A stretch of DNA of 64,000 bases. It comes from Pirellulales bacterium (lineage in GTDB: Bacteria > Planctomycetota > Planctomycetia > Pirellulales > JAEUIK01). The stretch spans positions 1 through 64,000 of the forward strand of contig JAIBBZ010000025.1 in the NCBI GenBank assembly GCA_019694435.1, read 5' to 3'. This document shows positions 43,378 to 52,023 of this stretch, one piece after another. The notes beneath the pieces are model-generated. The model saw nothing but the letters and a program-made list of their open reading frames with translations, was not told where the DNA came from and did no database searches. Each line of letters starts with the position of its first letter. The first letter of the stretch is position 1. The translations under genes were made by a program, and so were the position numbers.

Positions 43378-44011
43378 AACGCTGGTGAAGACCATCGCCG
43401 AACACCCACGGCGCCGCACAATCGTCACATTACTCACCTTGGTTACCCTGGTCATGGTGATGTGGCCGGCCGCCGATGAGTATCTTGCCCTGTGCGATTT
43501 CCGCGCGCACTTGATGCAATCGTTGGACGAGGCACGAGCGGAAGCCGAAGCCTTGCCCCAACTCGAAAAACTGGCGCAGCAGCGGGCCACCGAACTGGCG
43601 GCCTTCGAACAGCGCACGGTGGACGAAGGGGAGACGTTTCGCTTTCGCGAGGAATTGGTCGAGCTGGTCAGGCAGTCGGGCTGCCAGATGCGGAGAATCG
43701 ACGTCGATCAGCCCCAGCGACGACGCTGGCAGAGCGGCGAAGATCCTCTGGCCGCCGCAGCCCCGGCGCCGAACAAGCAGGACCCCGGGCCCTCGCCCTA
43801 CGAGTTGTCGACGCGGCGTTTGACGCTGGCCGTGTCGGGGCCGTTGTCCAGCGTGCACGCGTTGTTCGACAACCTGCGGGCGCTCGACAAGGTGCTCTGC
43901 CTGGGCAACTTGCACGAGCAGCCCGAGGGGCCAGAGCGGAAAGAGATTGCTGTCGACATCGAGCTGATCGTGCTGAGCCTGGAAAAGCCGGCGGTCGCAG
44001 CCGGGGCGTAG
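43364..44011 (+). CDS. PilO/GspM-like assembly protein
   Basis: 215 residues. One membrane helix near residues 20-40 ('IVTLLTLVTLVMVMWPAADE'), a coiled-coil stretch (about 45-90, 'SLDEARAEAEALPQLEKLAQ'), then a small alpha/beta domain ('GQMRRID'-like region and 'LSTRRLTLAVSGPLSSVHAL'). This is the layout of PilO and GspM, the partner of PilN/GspL. The ATG at 43364 has AGGAG 7 nt upstream and lies inside the preceding gene's end, so the two proteins are made in step. The secretin gene follows after 86 bp with its own perfect AGGAGG site. Confidence 0.8.
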   Translation: MESLETLVKTIAEHPRRRTIVTLLTLVTLVMVMWPAADEYLALCDFRAHLMQSLDEARAEAEALPQLEKLAQQRATELAAFEQRTVDEGETFRFREELVELVRQSGCQMRRIDVDQPQRRRWQSGEDPLAAAAPAPNKQDPGPSPYELSTRRLTLAVSGPLSSVHALFDNLRALDKVLCLGNLHEQPEGPERKEIAVDIELIVLSLEKPAVAAGA

Positions 44012-44097
44012 CGGCCCGGACGCTTCGCAAAGCTGGAGCACGAGCTTCGCAGCCAACAGGAAGCTGGCTGGCGGTCGCACGGCGTCAAGGAGGATGA

Positions 44098-46206
44098 ATG
44101 ATCAAGGGGGCACGCCCCGCATCGACCGCCCGTCGGCCACGCGCGCGATTTCTCGCGCGGTTGGCGCTGTGGTCGCTTTGCGCGGTCGTGCTGGCAGATC
44201 CCCTGATGGCGCAATTACCCCCGCTGGCCGGCCCGAATTCGGGCGAAGAGCTGCGTGCCAAGCTGCTCAAACGCGGCGACTTGATGTTGAGCGACACGCC
44301 GTTCCGGCAAGCGCTGTTCAGCATCAGCGAGCAGTGGGGCGTGAACATCGTCGTCGCGGCCGACGTGGAAGGCACCGTGAGCGGCAGCTTCCGCCAGGCG
44401 CCGTTGCACGAGATCCTCGATTCGATCCTGCTGGCAAACGGTTACGGTTATCGACCCGTCGGTGCCAGCTTCGTGGTGATGAAGCTCGAGTCGTTGGGCG
44501 AATCGAATCCTCTGTTCGAGACGGCGACGATCCCGCTCAAGGTCGTCAAGCCCGAGGACATTCTCACCAGCGCGCAGGCGCTCGCCTCGCCGCAAGGCAA
44601 GGTGCAGGCCGTCGCGTCGGCCAAGTGCCTGATCGTGGTCGATTTTCCGGAGCAGGTGCGGCGGATCAGTGAGCTGGCCCAGAAGCTCGACGACGCGGCG
44701 GCACTGACCGAACTGGGCGGAGCCGATGGTCCGCTCGACGTGTTGCACTACACCCCGCAATACGTCAAGGCGCCGCCGCTGGAACCGTCGATCAAGTCGA
44801 TGCTCTCGGCCACGGGCAAAGTCGCGGTGATCGAGACCGAGAACCGGCTCGTGGTGATCGACACCCCGGCCAACCTGGTTCTGGTGCGTAAGGCGCTGGA
44901 GCAGCTCGATACCCCGCGCGCCCAGGTCCGGATTACGGCCTTGATCTACGACGTTGCGCTGGAAGATCTCGAGCGCTGCGGTATCAACTGGAACCATGCC
45001 TTCAAGGGACGCCACAACGCCGCCGGCGAGGCGCAACTGGCCTGGAGCATCGACTCGCTGACCCAAGTACCCGTCGCCTCGGGAAATCCGGCGGGTGCTA
45101 TGACGCTGATGAGCCTGAGTCGTGCCTTCGACATCACGGCCGCGGTCGATTTCCTGGCGACGTCGGCCAATTCGCAGTTGCTAGCCGATCCGATGATTTT
45201 CGTGTCCGACTACGAAGAAGCGCATATCGAGATCGTCACGGAAATCCCCTACCAGCAGCTCACTCAAACGCAGCAGGGCGGCAACATCGGTTCGACGGCC
45301 TTTCGCGAAGCCGGTGTGATGCTTGATGTCACTCCGCAGATCGCCGCCGACGGCACCGTGCTGCTCAAGGTCAAGCCCGAGTTTTCGCGGTTGACGGGCT
45401 TTACCGAAGGGCAGACGCCGCAGCCGATCATCGACCGCCGCACGGCCGAGACCGTGGTCCGCGTGCTCAACGGCCAAACCTTCGTCATTGGCGGGCTACG
45501 TCAGCGCTCCGACATCAACAAGTTCAGCGGACTGCCGTATTTGAAGGACATCAAGTTCCTGGGCATCGGCAAGCTGTTTCAATCGCGCAACATTTCGACA
45601 AAAGAGGGCGAGCTGATCGTCTTCTTGACGCCCGAAATCGTGGGACCGTGCCAGATGCCGCGGCAGCGCGAGATGGCCGCGGGACAGCATGGCCAGGCAG
45701 TGCTGGATATGAATCCGCCGGCCGGGCAGACGCCCTTCCCCAGTCCGCTGAACGATCCCAACTGTCCGCCGGTGGAGCGGTTCTACGAAGAAGTGCCGCC
45801 ACCGGAAGCAGTGCCCGCGGGGCCTGTCGGCGAGCCGACTCCGGCGTTCGGCCCGGAGACGCAGATTCGCCGCCAAGAGGGTGCCGCCGCCGTGGCTGCC
45901 AGCCGCCGTCCGCAGGCAACTCAACCCTTGGCGAATCCGCCGGGCGTGATCGATTTGCGCCCGCGGAGCGAGCGTCCCTCGGCGCGGCCCCAGCCGCCGC
46001 GGCCGAATTTGGAGTCGCCGCCGCCGGGCATGGCATCGCGGCAGTCTCCGCTCGCGGCAGGCAATGCGCCGGCAGTGCCAACCACTCCTGCCAGCCCGCC
46101 GCCGCCTGCTGCCGGTGGTCTGTTCGCGCCTCCGCGGGGCCAGCAGGGCACCGCTGCGCCTGGCGTGATGCAAGCACAACGGCCAAATGGCGTGCAACGC
46201 CGTTAG
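44098..46206 (+). CDS. gspD: Outer-membrane secretin (GspD/PilQ family) with Pro-rich tail
   Basis: 702 residues. There is a signal peptide (about 15-38), an N0/STN-like domain with 'ALFSISEQWGVNIVVAADVE', N1-like repeats ('LFETATIPLKVVKPEDILTS', 'LQVLHYTPQYVKAPPLEPS'-like), and the secretin core about 275-518 ('QVRITALIYDVALEDLERCG', 'SREAGVMLDVTPQIAADGTV'-like, 'TVVRVLNGQTFVIGGLRQRS' and 'EGELIVFLTPEIVGP'). The C-terminal 180 residues are Pro/Ala/Gln-rich and unlike any secretin S-domain I know. It forms the outer-membrane pore. AGGAGG is 4 nt before the ATG. No pilotin is evident nearby. It ends convergent with the PilP-like gene. Confidence 0.9.
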   Translation: MIKGARPASTARRPRARFLARLALWSLCAVVLADPLMAQLPPLAGPNSGEELRAKLLKRGDLMLSDTPFRQALFSISEQWGVNIVVAADVEGTVSGSFRQAPLHEILDSILLANGYGYRPVGASFVVMKLESLGESNPLFETATIPLKVVKPEDILTSAQALASPQGKVQAVASAKCLIVVDFPEQVRRISELAQKLDDAAALTELGGADGPLDVLHYTPQYVKAPPLEPSIKSMLSATGKVAVIETENRLVVIDTPANLVLVRKALEQLDTPRAQVRITALIYDVALEDLERCGINWNHAFKGRHNAAGEAQLAWSIDSLTQVPVASGNPAGAMTLMSLSRAFDITAAVDFLATSANSQLLADPMIFVSDYEEAHIEIVTEIPYQQLTQTQQGGNIGSTAFREAGVMLDVTPQIAADGTVLLKVKPEFSRLTGFTEGQTPQPIIDRRTAETVVRVLNGQTFVIGGLRQRSDINKFSGLPYLKDIKFLGIGKLFQSRNISTKEGELIVFLTPEIVGPCQMPRQREMAAGQHGQAVLDMNPPAGQTPFPSPLNDPNCPPVERFYEEVPPPEAVPAGPVGEPTPAFGPETQIRRQEGAAAVAASRRPQATQPLANPPGVIDLRPRSERPSARPQPPRPNLESPPPGMASRQSPLAAGNAPAVPTTPASPPPPAAGGLFAPPRGQQGTAAPGVMQAQRPNGVQRR

Positions 46207-46248
46207 CCGTGAGATGCCTCCTGACGGGATCACGTCGTTCGCAGGCGG

Positions 46249-46782
46249 CTATTGCACTTGCTGCTGGAACAATGCTTCGGTCCAGCGGACGCGGCCACGC
46301 TGAAAAATGACTTTCGGCGGGGCCACTTCGATGATCTCGATGCCGCTGTGCTGTTCGCCTTGGGCGACGGTCGTCAGCAGGCCATCGATCGTGACGAGCG
46401 CCTTGAGGCCTTCCACGTCGACAAATCCCTTGAGCTCGACCGCCGAGTCGCGCGCGGCGCTGTCGGTGCGGGCGACCTTCGCGATTTCCGGCCGCTTGAA
46501 GTAGTCGTCGCGCTCGGGGTAGGGCGGTTGAAACTCGGGTTCGCTGACCGGCGCCGCGGCCTCCGGGTCGGGCGTCGTTGGGCGTTCGGCTTCCGTCGCC
46601 AGCTCGGCGAGCTGGTCTTGAGCCGGCTCGCGGCGGGCTTCCGCCGCATCGGCCTTGGGAGGCTCGGGCGCAGGTGCAGACGCAGCCGGGGCGGCCGATT
46701 CTTGTGCCTGGGGCGCACAACCGCCGAGGATCGCAAGTAGCGCTGCGATCCAGGCCAGCCGTAAAGGGCGCGTGGTGTACAT
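46249..46782 (-). CDS. PilP/GspC-like lipoprotein
   Basis: 177 residues. Signal with lipobox 'LLAILGGC' (Cys near residue 22), a linker rich in Ala, Pro and Glu (about 23-95), and a small C-terminal beta domain 'LKALVTIDGLLTTVAQGEQ' followed by 'GIEIIEVAPPKVIFQRG', the HR/PilP-domain pattern that contacts the secretin N0 domain. It is therefore likely to bridge the inner-membrane PilN/O-like proteins to the secretin, although it is transcribed from the opposite strand. The ATG at 46782 is chosen because the lipoprotein signal begins there; the Shine-Dalgarno is weak. Confidence 0.75.
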   Translation of the reverse strand: MYTTRPLRLAWIAALLAILGGCAPQAQESAAPAASAPAPEPPKADAAEARREPAQDQLAELATEAERPTTPDPEAAAPVSEPEFQPPYPERDDYFKRPEIAKVARTDSAARDSAVELKGFVDVEGLKALVTIDGLLTTVAQGEQHSGIEIIEVAPPKVIFQRGRVRWTEALFQQQVQ

Positions 46783-46902
46783 GGCAAAACTCGATCCCTG
46801 GCCGGCGGAAAGCCGCCAATTCGTCTGCACAAACGTAGCTCACCCTGGCACAACCGCCCGGGGCCGGAGCTGCCGATTGTGCGGCGCGTAACGGCGAAAG
46901 GC

Positions 46903-47832
46903 CTACGCCCCCGAACCGACCAATTCGCCATCAACCGCCTGTGTTGTGGGCGGCGGATCGGATTCGTCCAACGACGGTTGGTCCGTCAGCTGGCGCGCAA
47001 TACGGCTCAAGGTCTGCAGCGTGCATTGCAGGGCCATGATCAGGTCGGTGGTCGTCAACACGCCGACGAGCATGCCGCCTTCGATGACAGGCAGGCTGGA
47101 GATGTGCTTGTTCAGCAGCAGCGTGATGGCCGGCGCGATGGGGGTATCGGGGGTGACGTGTATGGGGTTAGGCGTCATCAACTGTTCGGCATCCTTCGCC
47201 TTGGGACGGGCGAGATCGCGATCGCTGATCACTCCCAACAGCCGCCCGTCGCGATCGCGGACCATCAGGTGCCGCAGGCGATTCTGCTGCATGGTTCGGC
47301 GGACCTCTTCGGCCGGCGTGACGGGCGGGACCGTCATCACGCGGCGCGACATCAGATGACCGACGAGCAGCCGGCCGTCCATCAACACCTGCCAATCGCC
47401 GGCCAGGATGCGCAGCACCTCTTGCCGCTTGTCGAACAGCAAGGATTGCTTTTCGTCGACAAACGGGTGCTCGGCGCCATCGGCGGTCTTGGCCGCCGGA
47501 CGGCGGCGGCAATAGAGCCGGTACCAGATCAGCCCACCCAGGAACAGGCCGCAGGCCATCACGCCCAATTGCCCCTGGGCGATGCGGCGCTCGGCTTGTT
47601 CAAGCGAGGCCAAGGCAGGGACCGTCGCATCAAGCGTTGGCGCCGCGGCCTTGGCCGACGATGCGGTCGCGGATCCCGAGGCCGATGCGACCTGCCGCAT
47701 GGTCCGATGGACCGAAAGATTCACACACTGGCCGGCAGCAAACACGCTAGCGGCGATCAGGGTCAAGAACAGCGCATATTCGACCGTCGCGCCGCCGCGA
47801 CGCGAGCAATACCGAGAATGCGAGCGATGCAT
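46903..47832 (-). CDS. Flp/TadE-like pilin N-terminus fused to tandem CBS domains
   Basis: 309 residues. The N-terminus 'RRGGATVEYALFLTLIAASV' is the Flp/Tad pilin signature (Gly, then a helix with Glu-Tyr near its start). A second membrane helix lies at about 88-105 ('LGVMACGLFLGGLIWYRLYC'). Residues about 155-285 are two CBS motifs ('HLMSRRVMTVPPVTPAEEVR', 'LLGVISDRDLARPKAKD', 'PVIEGGMLVGVLTTTDLIMA'). CBS pairs bind adenylates. The fusion is odd: a pilin-like anchor joined to a cytoplasmic nucleotide sensor. The ATG at 47832 has GGAGA 9 nt upstream. Flanked by the PilP-like gene. Confidence 0.75.
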   Translation of the reverse strand: MHRSHSRYCSRRGGATVEYALFLTLIAASVFAAGQCVNLSVHRTMRQVASASGSATASSAKAAAPTLDATVPALASLEQAERRIAQGQLGVMACGLFLGGLIWYRLYCRRRPAAKTADGAEHPFVDEKQSLLFDKRQEVLRILAGDWQVLMDGRLLVGHLMSRRVMTVPPVTPAEEVRRTMQQNRLRHLMVRDRDGRLLGVISDRDLARPKAKDAEQLMTPNPIHVTPDTPIAPAITLLLNKHISSLPVIEGGMLVGVLTTTDLIMALQCTLQTLSRIARQLTDQPSLDESDPPPTTQAVDGELVGSGA

Positions 47833-48000
47833 GAAATGCTTCTCCCACGCGAAGGCGGTCGGGGTCACGCTGCCCGAAATGCCGCGAATCAAACGTAGTT
47901 CGCGGAACGGCGGCGCGGCGGTCCGGACTGCCTGGCGGCCGCGCGCCGCCGGCGCAATCCGACCAAACGCACCAGAGCGAAAGGACGGCCGCCGCGACGA

Positions 48001-49551
48001 TCACTCGACCTGGGGCGAGCGCTCGATGGCCCAGTACAGGGCGCGGCGCAGCAGGTCGCGAAAAGCTGGCAGTTGGAAGTCGTCGGGATTCCCCAACGAG
48101 GTGTAGAAGACGCGACCGCCGCGGTAGGTATTGGTCCAGGTCAACGGTTCGCGGACCTGCTGCGAATCGATCCTTCCCCACATCAGCAACCGTGTTCGCG
48201 GTCCCAGGTCGCGATTGCGGTACAAGTGCGACGTGACCGGGAATTCTTCCCGAGGCATTCCCGCCAGCAACTCGCTCTGGATGGCCTCGGGCACCAGTTG
48301 CACGATCGTCGGCGGACCGGCGGGCGGCTTGTTGCCATAATGTCGCTCGTAGTTGGCGCCCAAGACCTCGTCGTCGAACTGCGGCCATGCCGCGTGTCCT
48401 TCGGGCGCTTCGCGGTCAAAGGCATGGCTGGCCGTGCGAATCGCCACGAGCGGCTTGCCGGCCTCGAGATACGCGCGCACCGCCGCGAGTTGTTCGACCG
48501 TCGGCGTGCGCCGACGAACGCTGAGCACCAGCACGTCGGCCGCCGCGAGCCCCTCCAGCCCGGGAAAATTTTGCGGCGCTTCATCGACAGCCTGCACGAA
48601 CGTGCATCGCCAGCCCCGCGGGATCAATTCCTGGCGGGCATACTCGGGCAAGGTGTGCTTCGTGTCGTACTCGTCCTCGCCGATCATGAACAGCGCCGCG
48701 GGGGGCGTCGGTTCACCGACCAGGTCGTCGGCATCGATCGACGGGCAAACAAACTTTTCGATGTGCTCGATGACCAATTGCGTGCCGCGATGATGCGCCA
48801 CGTGGGGCGCCTTACGCGGGTTGTACATCGTGTCGGTCAGGTCGCGCGCGAGCACGACATTCAGGCCCGCCCGGGCCATCTGTCGCAAGCCGAACGACCG
48901 TCCCAGCACGCACATGTTCGTGTGTACGCCCATCACCACGACGTTCTTGATCCCCTGCTGCTGGAACAGATTGAGGATCTCGGGCCCTGAATCGCTGATC
49001 GCGTCCGGTTCGCCGATCTCGAGCGCGGCGATCTCGCTGCGCCAGGGCGAACCTTGTTTGCACTGTGGTTGGCAGTCGCAGCCGCCATCCGAATCGTCGA
49101 TGGGCAGCCGCGGTTCAGCGTCGAGGTCGGTTCCCCAGACGCTGATCGACCGGCGGGGGAATTGCACCACGGGAGCAGCTTGTGCCCGCTTGCGCTGCGG
49201 AGTGCCGGCGTAGGCCTCGAGACAGTCGCTGGGCGCATGCACGATCAAGACGCCGGCCTCGCGGCAGGCGGCCAGCACTTCGTTCATGACCGGGGCCATC
49301 TCGGCGACGCGGCGGGTGGCGCTTGCGCACCAGTGCTGATTCCACATGTCGCAAATGACGATCGCCGTTTCGCGCGGCTGCCACGCGACGTCTCGTTCGC
49401 GAATCCGGTACTCGGTCGATCCGGCCGTCTCGGGCACGCGATCGCGGATCGCGAATTGCAGTTCAGCGCCGTTCGCCAACGGTCGGTGGCCAATGGCCGC
49501 GAGGCAAATCAAGGTAACGATCCAAGAACAGCGAATCGCGACGACGGCCAT
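48001..49551 (-). CDS. Isochorismatase-like + ThuA-like fusion, exported
   Basis: 516 residues. A signal peptide (about 8-28) is followed by a cysteine-hydrolase (isochorismatase) domain (about 45-265) with the catalytic Asp68 in 'IVICDMWNQHW' and the nucleophile Cys214 in 'MGVHTNMCVLGR'. A ThuA-like glutamine-amidotransferase fold lies in the second half (about 290-516): 'ALFMIGEDEYDTKHTLPEYA', 'VLVLSVRRRTPTVEQLAAVR', 'YTSLGNPDDFQLPAFRDLLR'. ThuA proteins are linked to disaccharide use. The fusion is recurrent in planctomycetes but its reaction is unknown. The ATG at 49551 has GGGAG about 8 nt upstream. It is divergent from the GH32 gene across 94 bp. Confidence 0.85.
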   Translation of the reverse strand: MAVVAIRCSWIVTLICLAAIGHRPLANGAELQFAIRDRVPETAGSTEYRIRERDVAWQPRETAIVICDMWNQHWCASATRRVAEMAPVMNEVLAACREAGVLIVHAPSDCLEAYAGTPQRKRAQAAPVVQFPRRSISVWGTDLDAEPRLPIDDSDGGCDCQPQCKQGSPWRSEIAALEIGEPDAISDSGPEILNLFQQQGIKNVVVMGVHTNMCVLGRSFGLRQMARAGLNVVLARDLTDTMYNPRKAPHVAHHRGTQLVIEHIEKFVCPSIDADDLVGEPTPPAALFMIGEDEYDTKHTLPEYARQELIPRGWRCTFVQAVDEAPQNFPGLEGLAAADVLVLSVRRRTPTVEQLAAVRAYLEAGKPLVAIRTASHAFDREAPEGHAAWPQFDDEVLGANYERHYGNKPPAGPPTIVQLVPEAIQSELLAGMPREEFPVTSHLYRNRDLGPRTRLLMWGRIDSQQVREPLTWTNTYRGGRVFYTSLGNPDDFQLPAFRDLLRRALYWAIERSPQVE

Positions 49552-49645
49552 GGCTTCGCTCCCAGCTTGCGGGCACCTCGGAGTGGGGTCAGGATTATAG
49601 CCGCGTTCCTTGATCACCCGCACGTTTCTTCGGAACACGGCTGTC

Positions 49646-51598
49646 ATGCGGCAGAAGACTTGGCCCCTGTCGTGCTTGGCGATGCTGCTCGGTTGTTGGC
49701 TGTTGACCCGCGCGCACGGAGCGGACCGCCCGGACATCGTGATCGCCGATTTCGAGGGCCGCGATTACGGCGACTGGCAGGCCACCGGGGATGCCTTCGG
49801 CACGGGGCCCGCGCACGGCACGCTGCCCGGCCAGCAAACGGTGTCTGGCTACTTGGGCAATGGGTTAGTGAATACATTCCTGGGGGGTGACCCGGCTCAA
49901 GGGACGCTGCGTTCTCGACCGTTCGCGCTGGATCGCAAGTACTTGAACCTATTGATCGGCGGTGGCCGTCACCCCGACGAGACCTGCGTGAAACTGTTCG
50001 TCGACGATCAGGTCGTGCGCACCGCGACCGGCAATGCCACGACCGGCGCAGACGACGAGCATCTTTCCTGGCACACATGGGACGTGCAGCCCTGGATCGG
50101 CAAGCAAGCGCGGATCGAGATCGTCGATCGGCACAGCGGCGGTTGGGGCCACATCAACGTCGATCAGCTCGTGCAATCTGATCAGCCCGAGATCGATCCG
50201 CAGATCGAGCCCGGACTGGCTCAGGCCGACAGCAGCGTACGCGGCGCGGCAGCCCGGGCCGCGGCCGATCCGGCGCGCCCCGCCTATCACTTCTTGCCGC
50301 CGGCGCTATGGACGAACGATCCGAACGGACCCTTGTATCACGCGGGACAAGTGCACCTGTTCTACCAGCACAATCCCTACGGCGATCGCTGGGAGCACAT
50401 GCACTGGGGTCACGCGCGCAGTCGCGACCTGGTGCACTGGGAGCATCTGCCGATCGCCCTCGCCCCGTCGCAAGATCGCGGCGAAGAACATTGCTTTTCC
50501 GGCTGCGCAGCGCGCAATGCACAGGGCGAGCCGATGTTGTTCTATACCAGCATTGGCCGGCGCGATCCGGAGCAATGGGTGGCCTTGCCCGACGACGATC
50601 AATTGCTGCGCTGGCACAAAGCTCCTGGCAATCCGATCCTCTCGTTGCGGCTGCACGGTGACCAGCAGATCGACGATTGGCGCGATCCGTTCGTCTTCGC
50701 CTCCGCAGGGCGGACCTTCTTGGTCTGTGGTGGACATCCGCGCGGCGGTCGGGGATCGGTCATGCTCTACGAGGCGCTCGACGGCAGCCTGCTGCAATGG
50801 AAGTATCGCGGGGTGGCGTTTACGGGAGAGGAAGGCAACTGGGAATGCCCCAATCTCTTCCCTTTGGGCCAGCGCTACGTGCTGATCTATTCACCCCACG
50901 GACCGGTGCGCTACTACGTCGGCGATTTCGATCCGGATGCCGGACGCTTATCGCCCCAACAGCGGGGTGTGCTCGACGTGTCGGACGATTTCTATGCGCC
51001 CAACGGCCTGGCGCTGCCCGACGGTCGTTGGATCATGTGGGGCTGGGTGCGAAACTTTCCTGGCGGGCGCGGCTGGAACGGCTGCATGACGCTGCCGCGC
51101 GAGTTGCAGATCGGCACCGATGGCAATCTGCTGCAGCGTCCGGCGACAGAAGTTGCGAAGCTGCGCTCCGAACAGCGTGTCCAGCAGCGAGGCCTGGCGC
51201 TGCCGGCCGGGGCGACGCCGGTCGAAGGCCTGGCGGGCGAATGCCTGGAAATCGCCGCGACGCTTCGCCTGGGCAGCGCCAGACAGATGGCCCTCGAAGT
51301 GCACGCCGGCGACCAGCAGGGGGCCAGCGTGTCGATCGCCTGGAACGGCAAGCATCTATCGATCGGCGAGCGCTCGTGTGCTCTACAACTGGGTGCGAAC
51401 GAACCGCTGCGGTTGCGCGTGTTCGTCGATCGCAGCGTGGTCGAGGTTTATGCCAATGACCGCGTGGCCATGACCAAGGTGGTCGAGATCGGGCAGCAGC
51501 CTCGATACGTCTGGAATGTCGTCGGCCAGGGTGCACATCTCGACGCCTGCGACGCCTGGAGACTTGAGTCGGCTTGGACCGCGTCCGAGCTGCGTTAG
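49646..51598 (+). CDS. Secreted GH32 beta-fructosidase (levanase/inulinase-like)
   Basis: 650 residues with a signal peptide (about 1-26). An N-terminal beta-sandwich of about 170 residues (40-180) precedes the five-bladed GH32 propeller. The nucleophile is D225 in 'WTNDPNGP', the transition-state stabiliser is D347 in 'WRDPFVF', and the acid/base is E400 in 'NWECPNLF'. A C-terminal beta-sandwich domain follows ('LRLRVFVDRSVVEVYANDRV'). It cleaves beta-fructosides such as levan, inulin or sucrose outside the cytoplasm. The ATG at 49646 is placed before the signal peptide; the Shine-Dalgarno is weak. The preceding divergent gene also encodes an exported hydrolase. Confidence 0.9.
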   Translation: MRQKTWPLSCLAMLLGCWLLTRAHGADRPDIVIADFEGRDYGDWQATGDAFGTGPAHGTLPGQQTVSGYLGNGLVNTFLGGDPAQGTLRSRPFALDRKYLNLLIGGGRHPDETCVKLFVDDQVVRTATGNATTGADDEHLSWHTWDVQPWIGKQARIEIVDRHSGGWGHINVDQLVQSDQPEIDPQIEPGLAQADSSVRGAAARAAADPARPAYHFLPPALWTNDPNGPLYHAGQVHLFYQHNPYGDRWEHMHWGHARSRDLVHWEHLPIALAPSQDRGEEHCFSGCAARNAQGEPMLFYTSIGRRDPEQWVALPDDDQLLRWHKAPGNPILSLRLHGDQQIDDWRDPFVFASAGRTFLVCGGHPRGGRGSVMLYEALDGSLLQWKYRGVAFTGEEGNWECPNLFPLGQRYVLIYSPHGPVRYYVGDFDPDAGRLSPQQRGVLDVSDDFYAPNGLALPDGRWIMWGWVRNFPGGRGWNGCMTLPRELQIGTDGNLLQRPATEVAKLRSEQRVQQRGLALPAGATPVEGLAGECLEIAATLRLGSARQMALEVHAGDQQGASVSIAWNGKHLSIGERSCALQLGANEPLRLRVFVDRSVVEVYANDRVAMTKVVEIGQQPRYVWNVVGQGAHLDACDAWRLESAWTASELR

Positions 51599-52023
51599 GG
51601 CGTCACTGCCCGTTGACCGAGTTCAACCGCAAGGAAGCCGGGACCAAATCGCGCGGGGACCCGGGCCCGTGGCTGGTCGAGACAATCGTGCGGTCGTGCA
51701 AGGTCTCGACGCCATGGCTGCGAGGCGGCGGACGAAAGACGCTTTTCTTCGAAAAAATCGGCCAGAACACGCATGGAATTGCGTCCAAGGAGGGAGAGAG
51801 GCTTGCGAGCCGAGTTTTGCACGCCGGAAGGCAATTGGTAATTGTGTGTTACCTTATTGTTGGGTGGTGCCTTCGGTAAATATCGCAAATACCACCTTTT
51901 TTATTTTGACAGCCTTACGACTATTTGCGTATGCTCATCCCTAACTTGGGTGCTTGGGGTGGCCGCGCCTTCTCGGGCAGGTCAGCTAGGAAGTTCACTT
52001 CATCTGGTTTGGGAGGGACGCTA
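51599..52023. other. Intergenic region upstream of the PEP-CTERM gene, with an AT-rich segment
   Basis: 425 bp with no supported gene. The part from about 51840 to 51935 is strikingly AT-rich for this GC-rich window and contains a near-consensus promoter (51906-51935). It leaves a leader of about 80 nt before the next start codon. The first 240 bp show nothing that I can assign. Confidence 0.6.
51906..51935 (+). promoter_or_regulatory. Near-consensus sigma70-type promoter of the PEP-CTERM gene
   Basis: TTGACA (51906-51911, perfect -35), an 18-bp spacer, then TATGCT (51930-51935). It is the best promoter match I found in the window. The AT-rich DNA directly upstream (a TTTTTTATTTT run at about 51897-51907) could act as an UP element. 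Transcription would start near 51942. Confidence 0.65.

Noticed and set aside
35931-46206. Naming the locus a complete type IV pilus
   Set aside because: No PilT, PilD or typical PilA is present in the window, and the pseudopilin set is closer to type II secretion.
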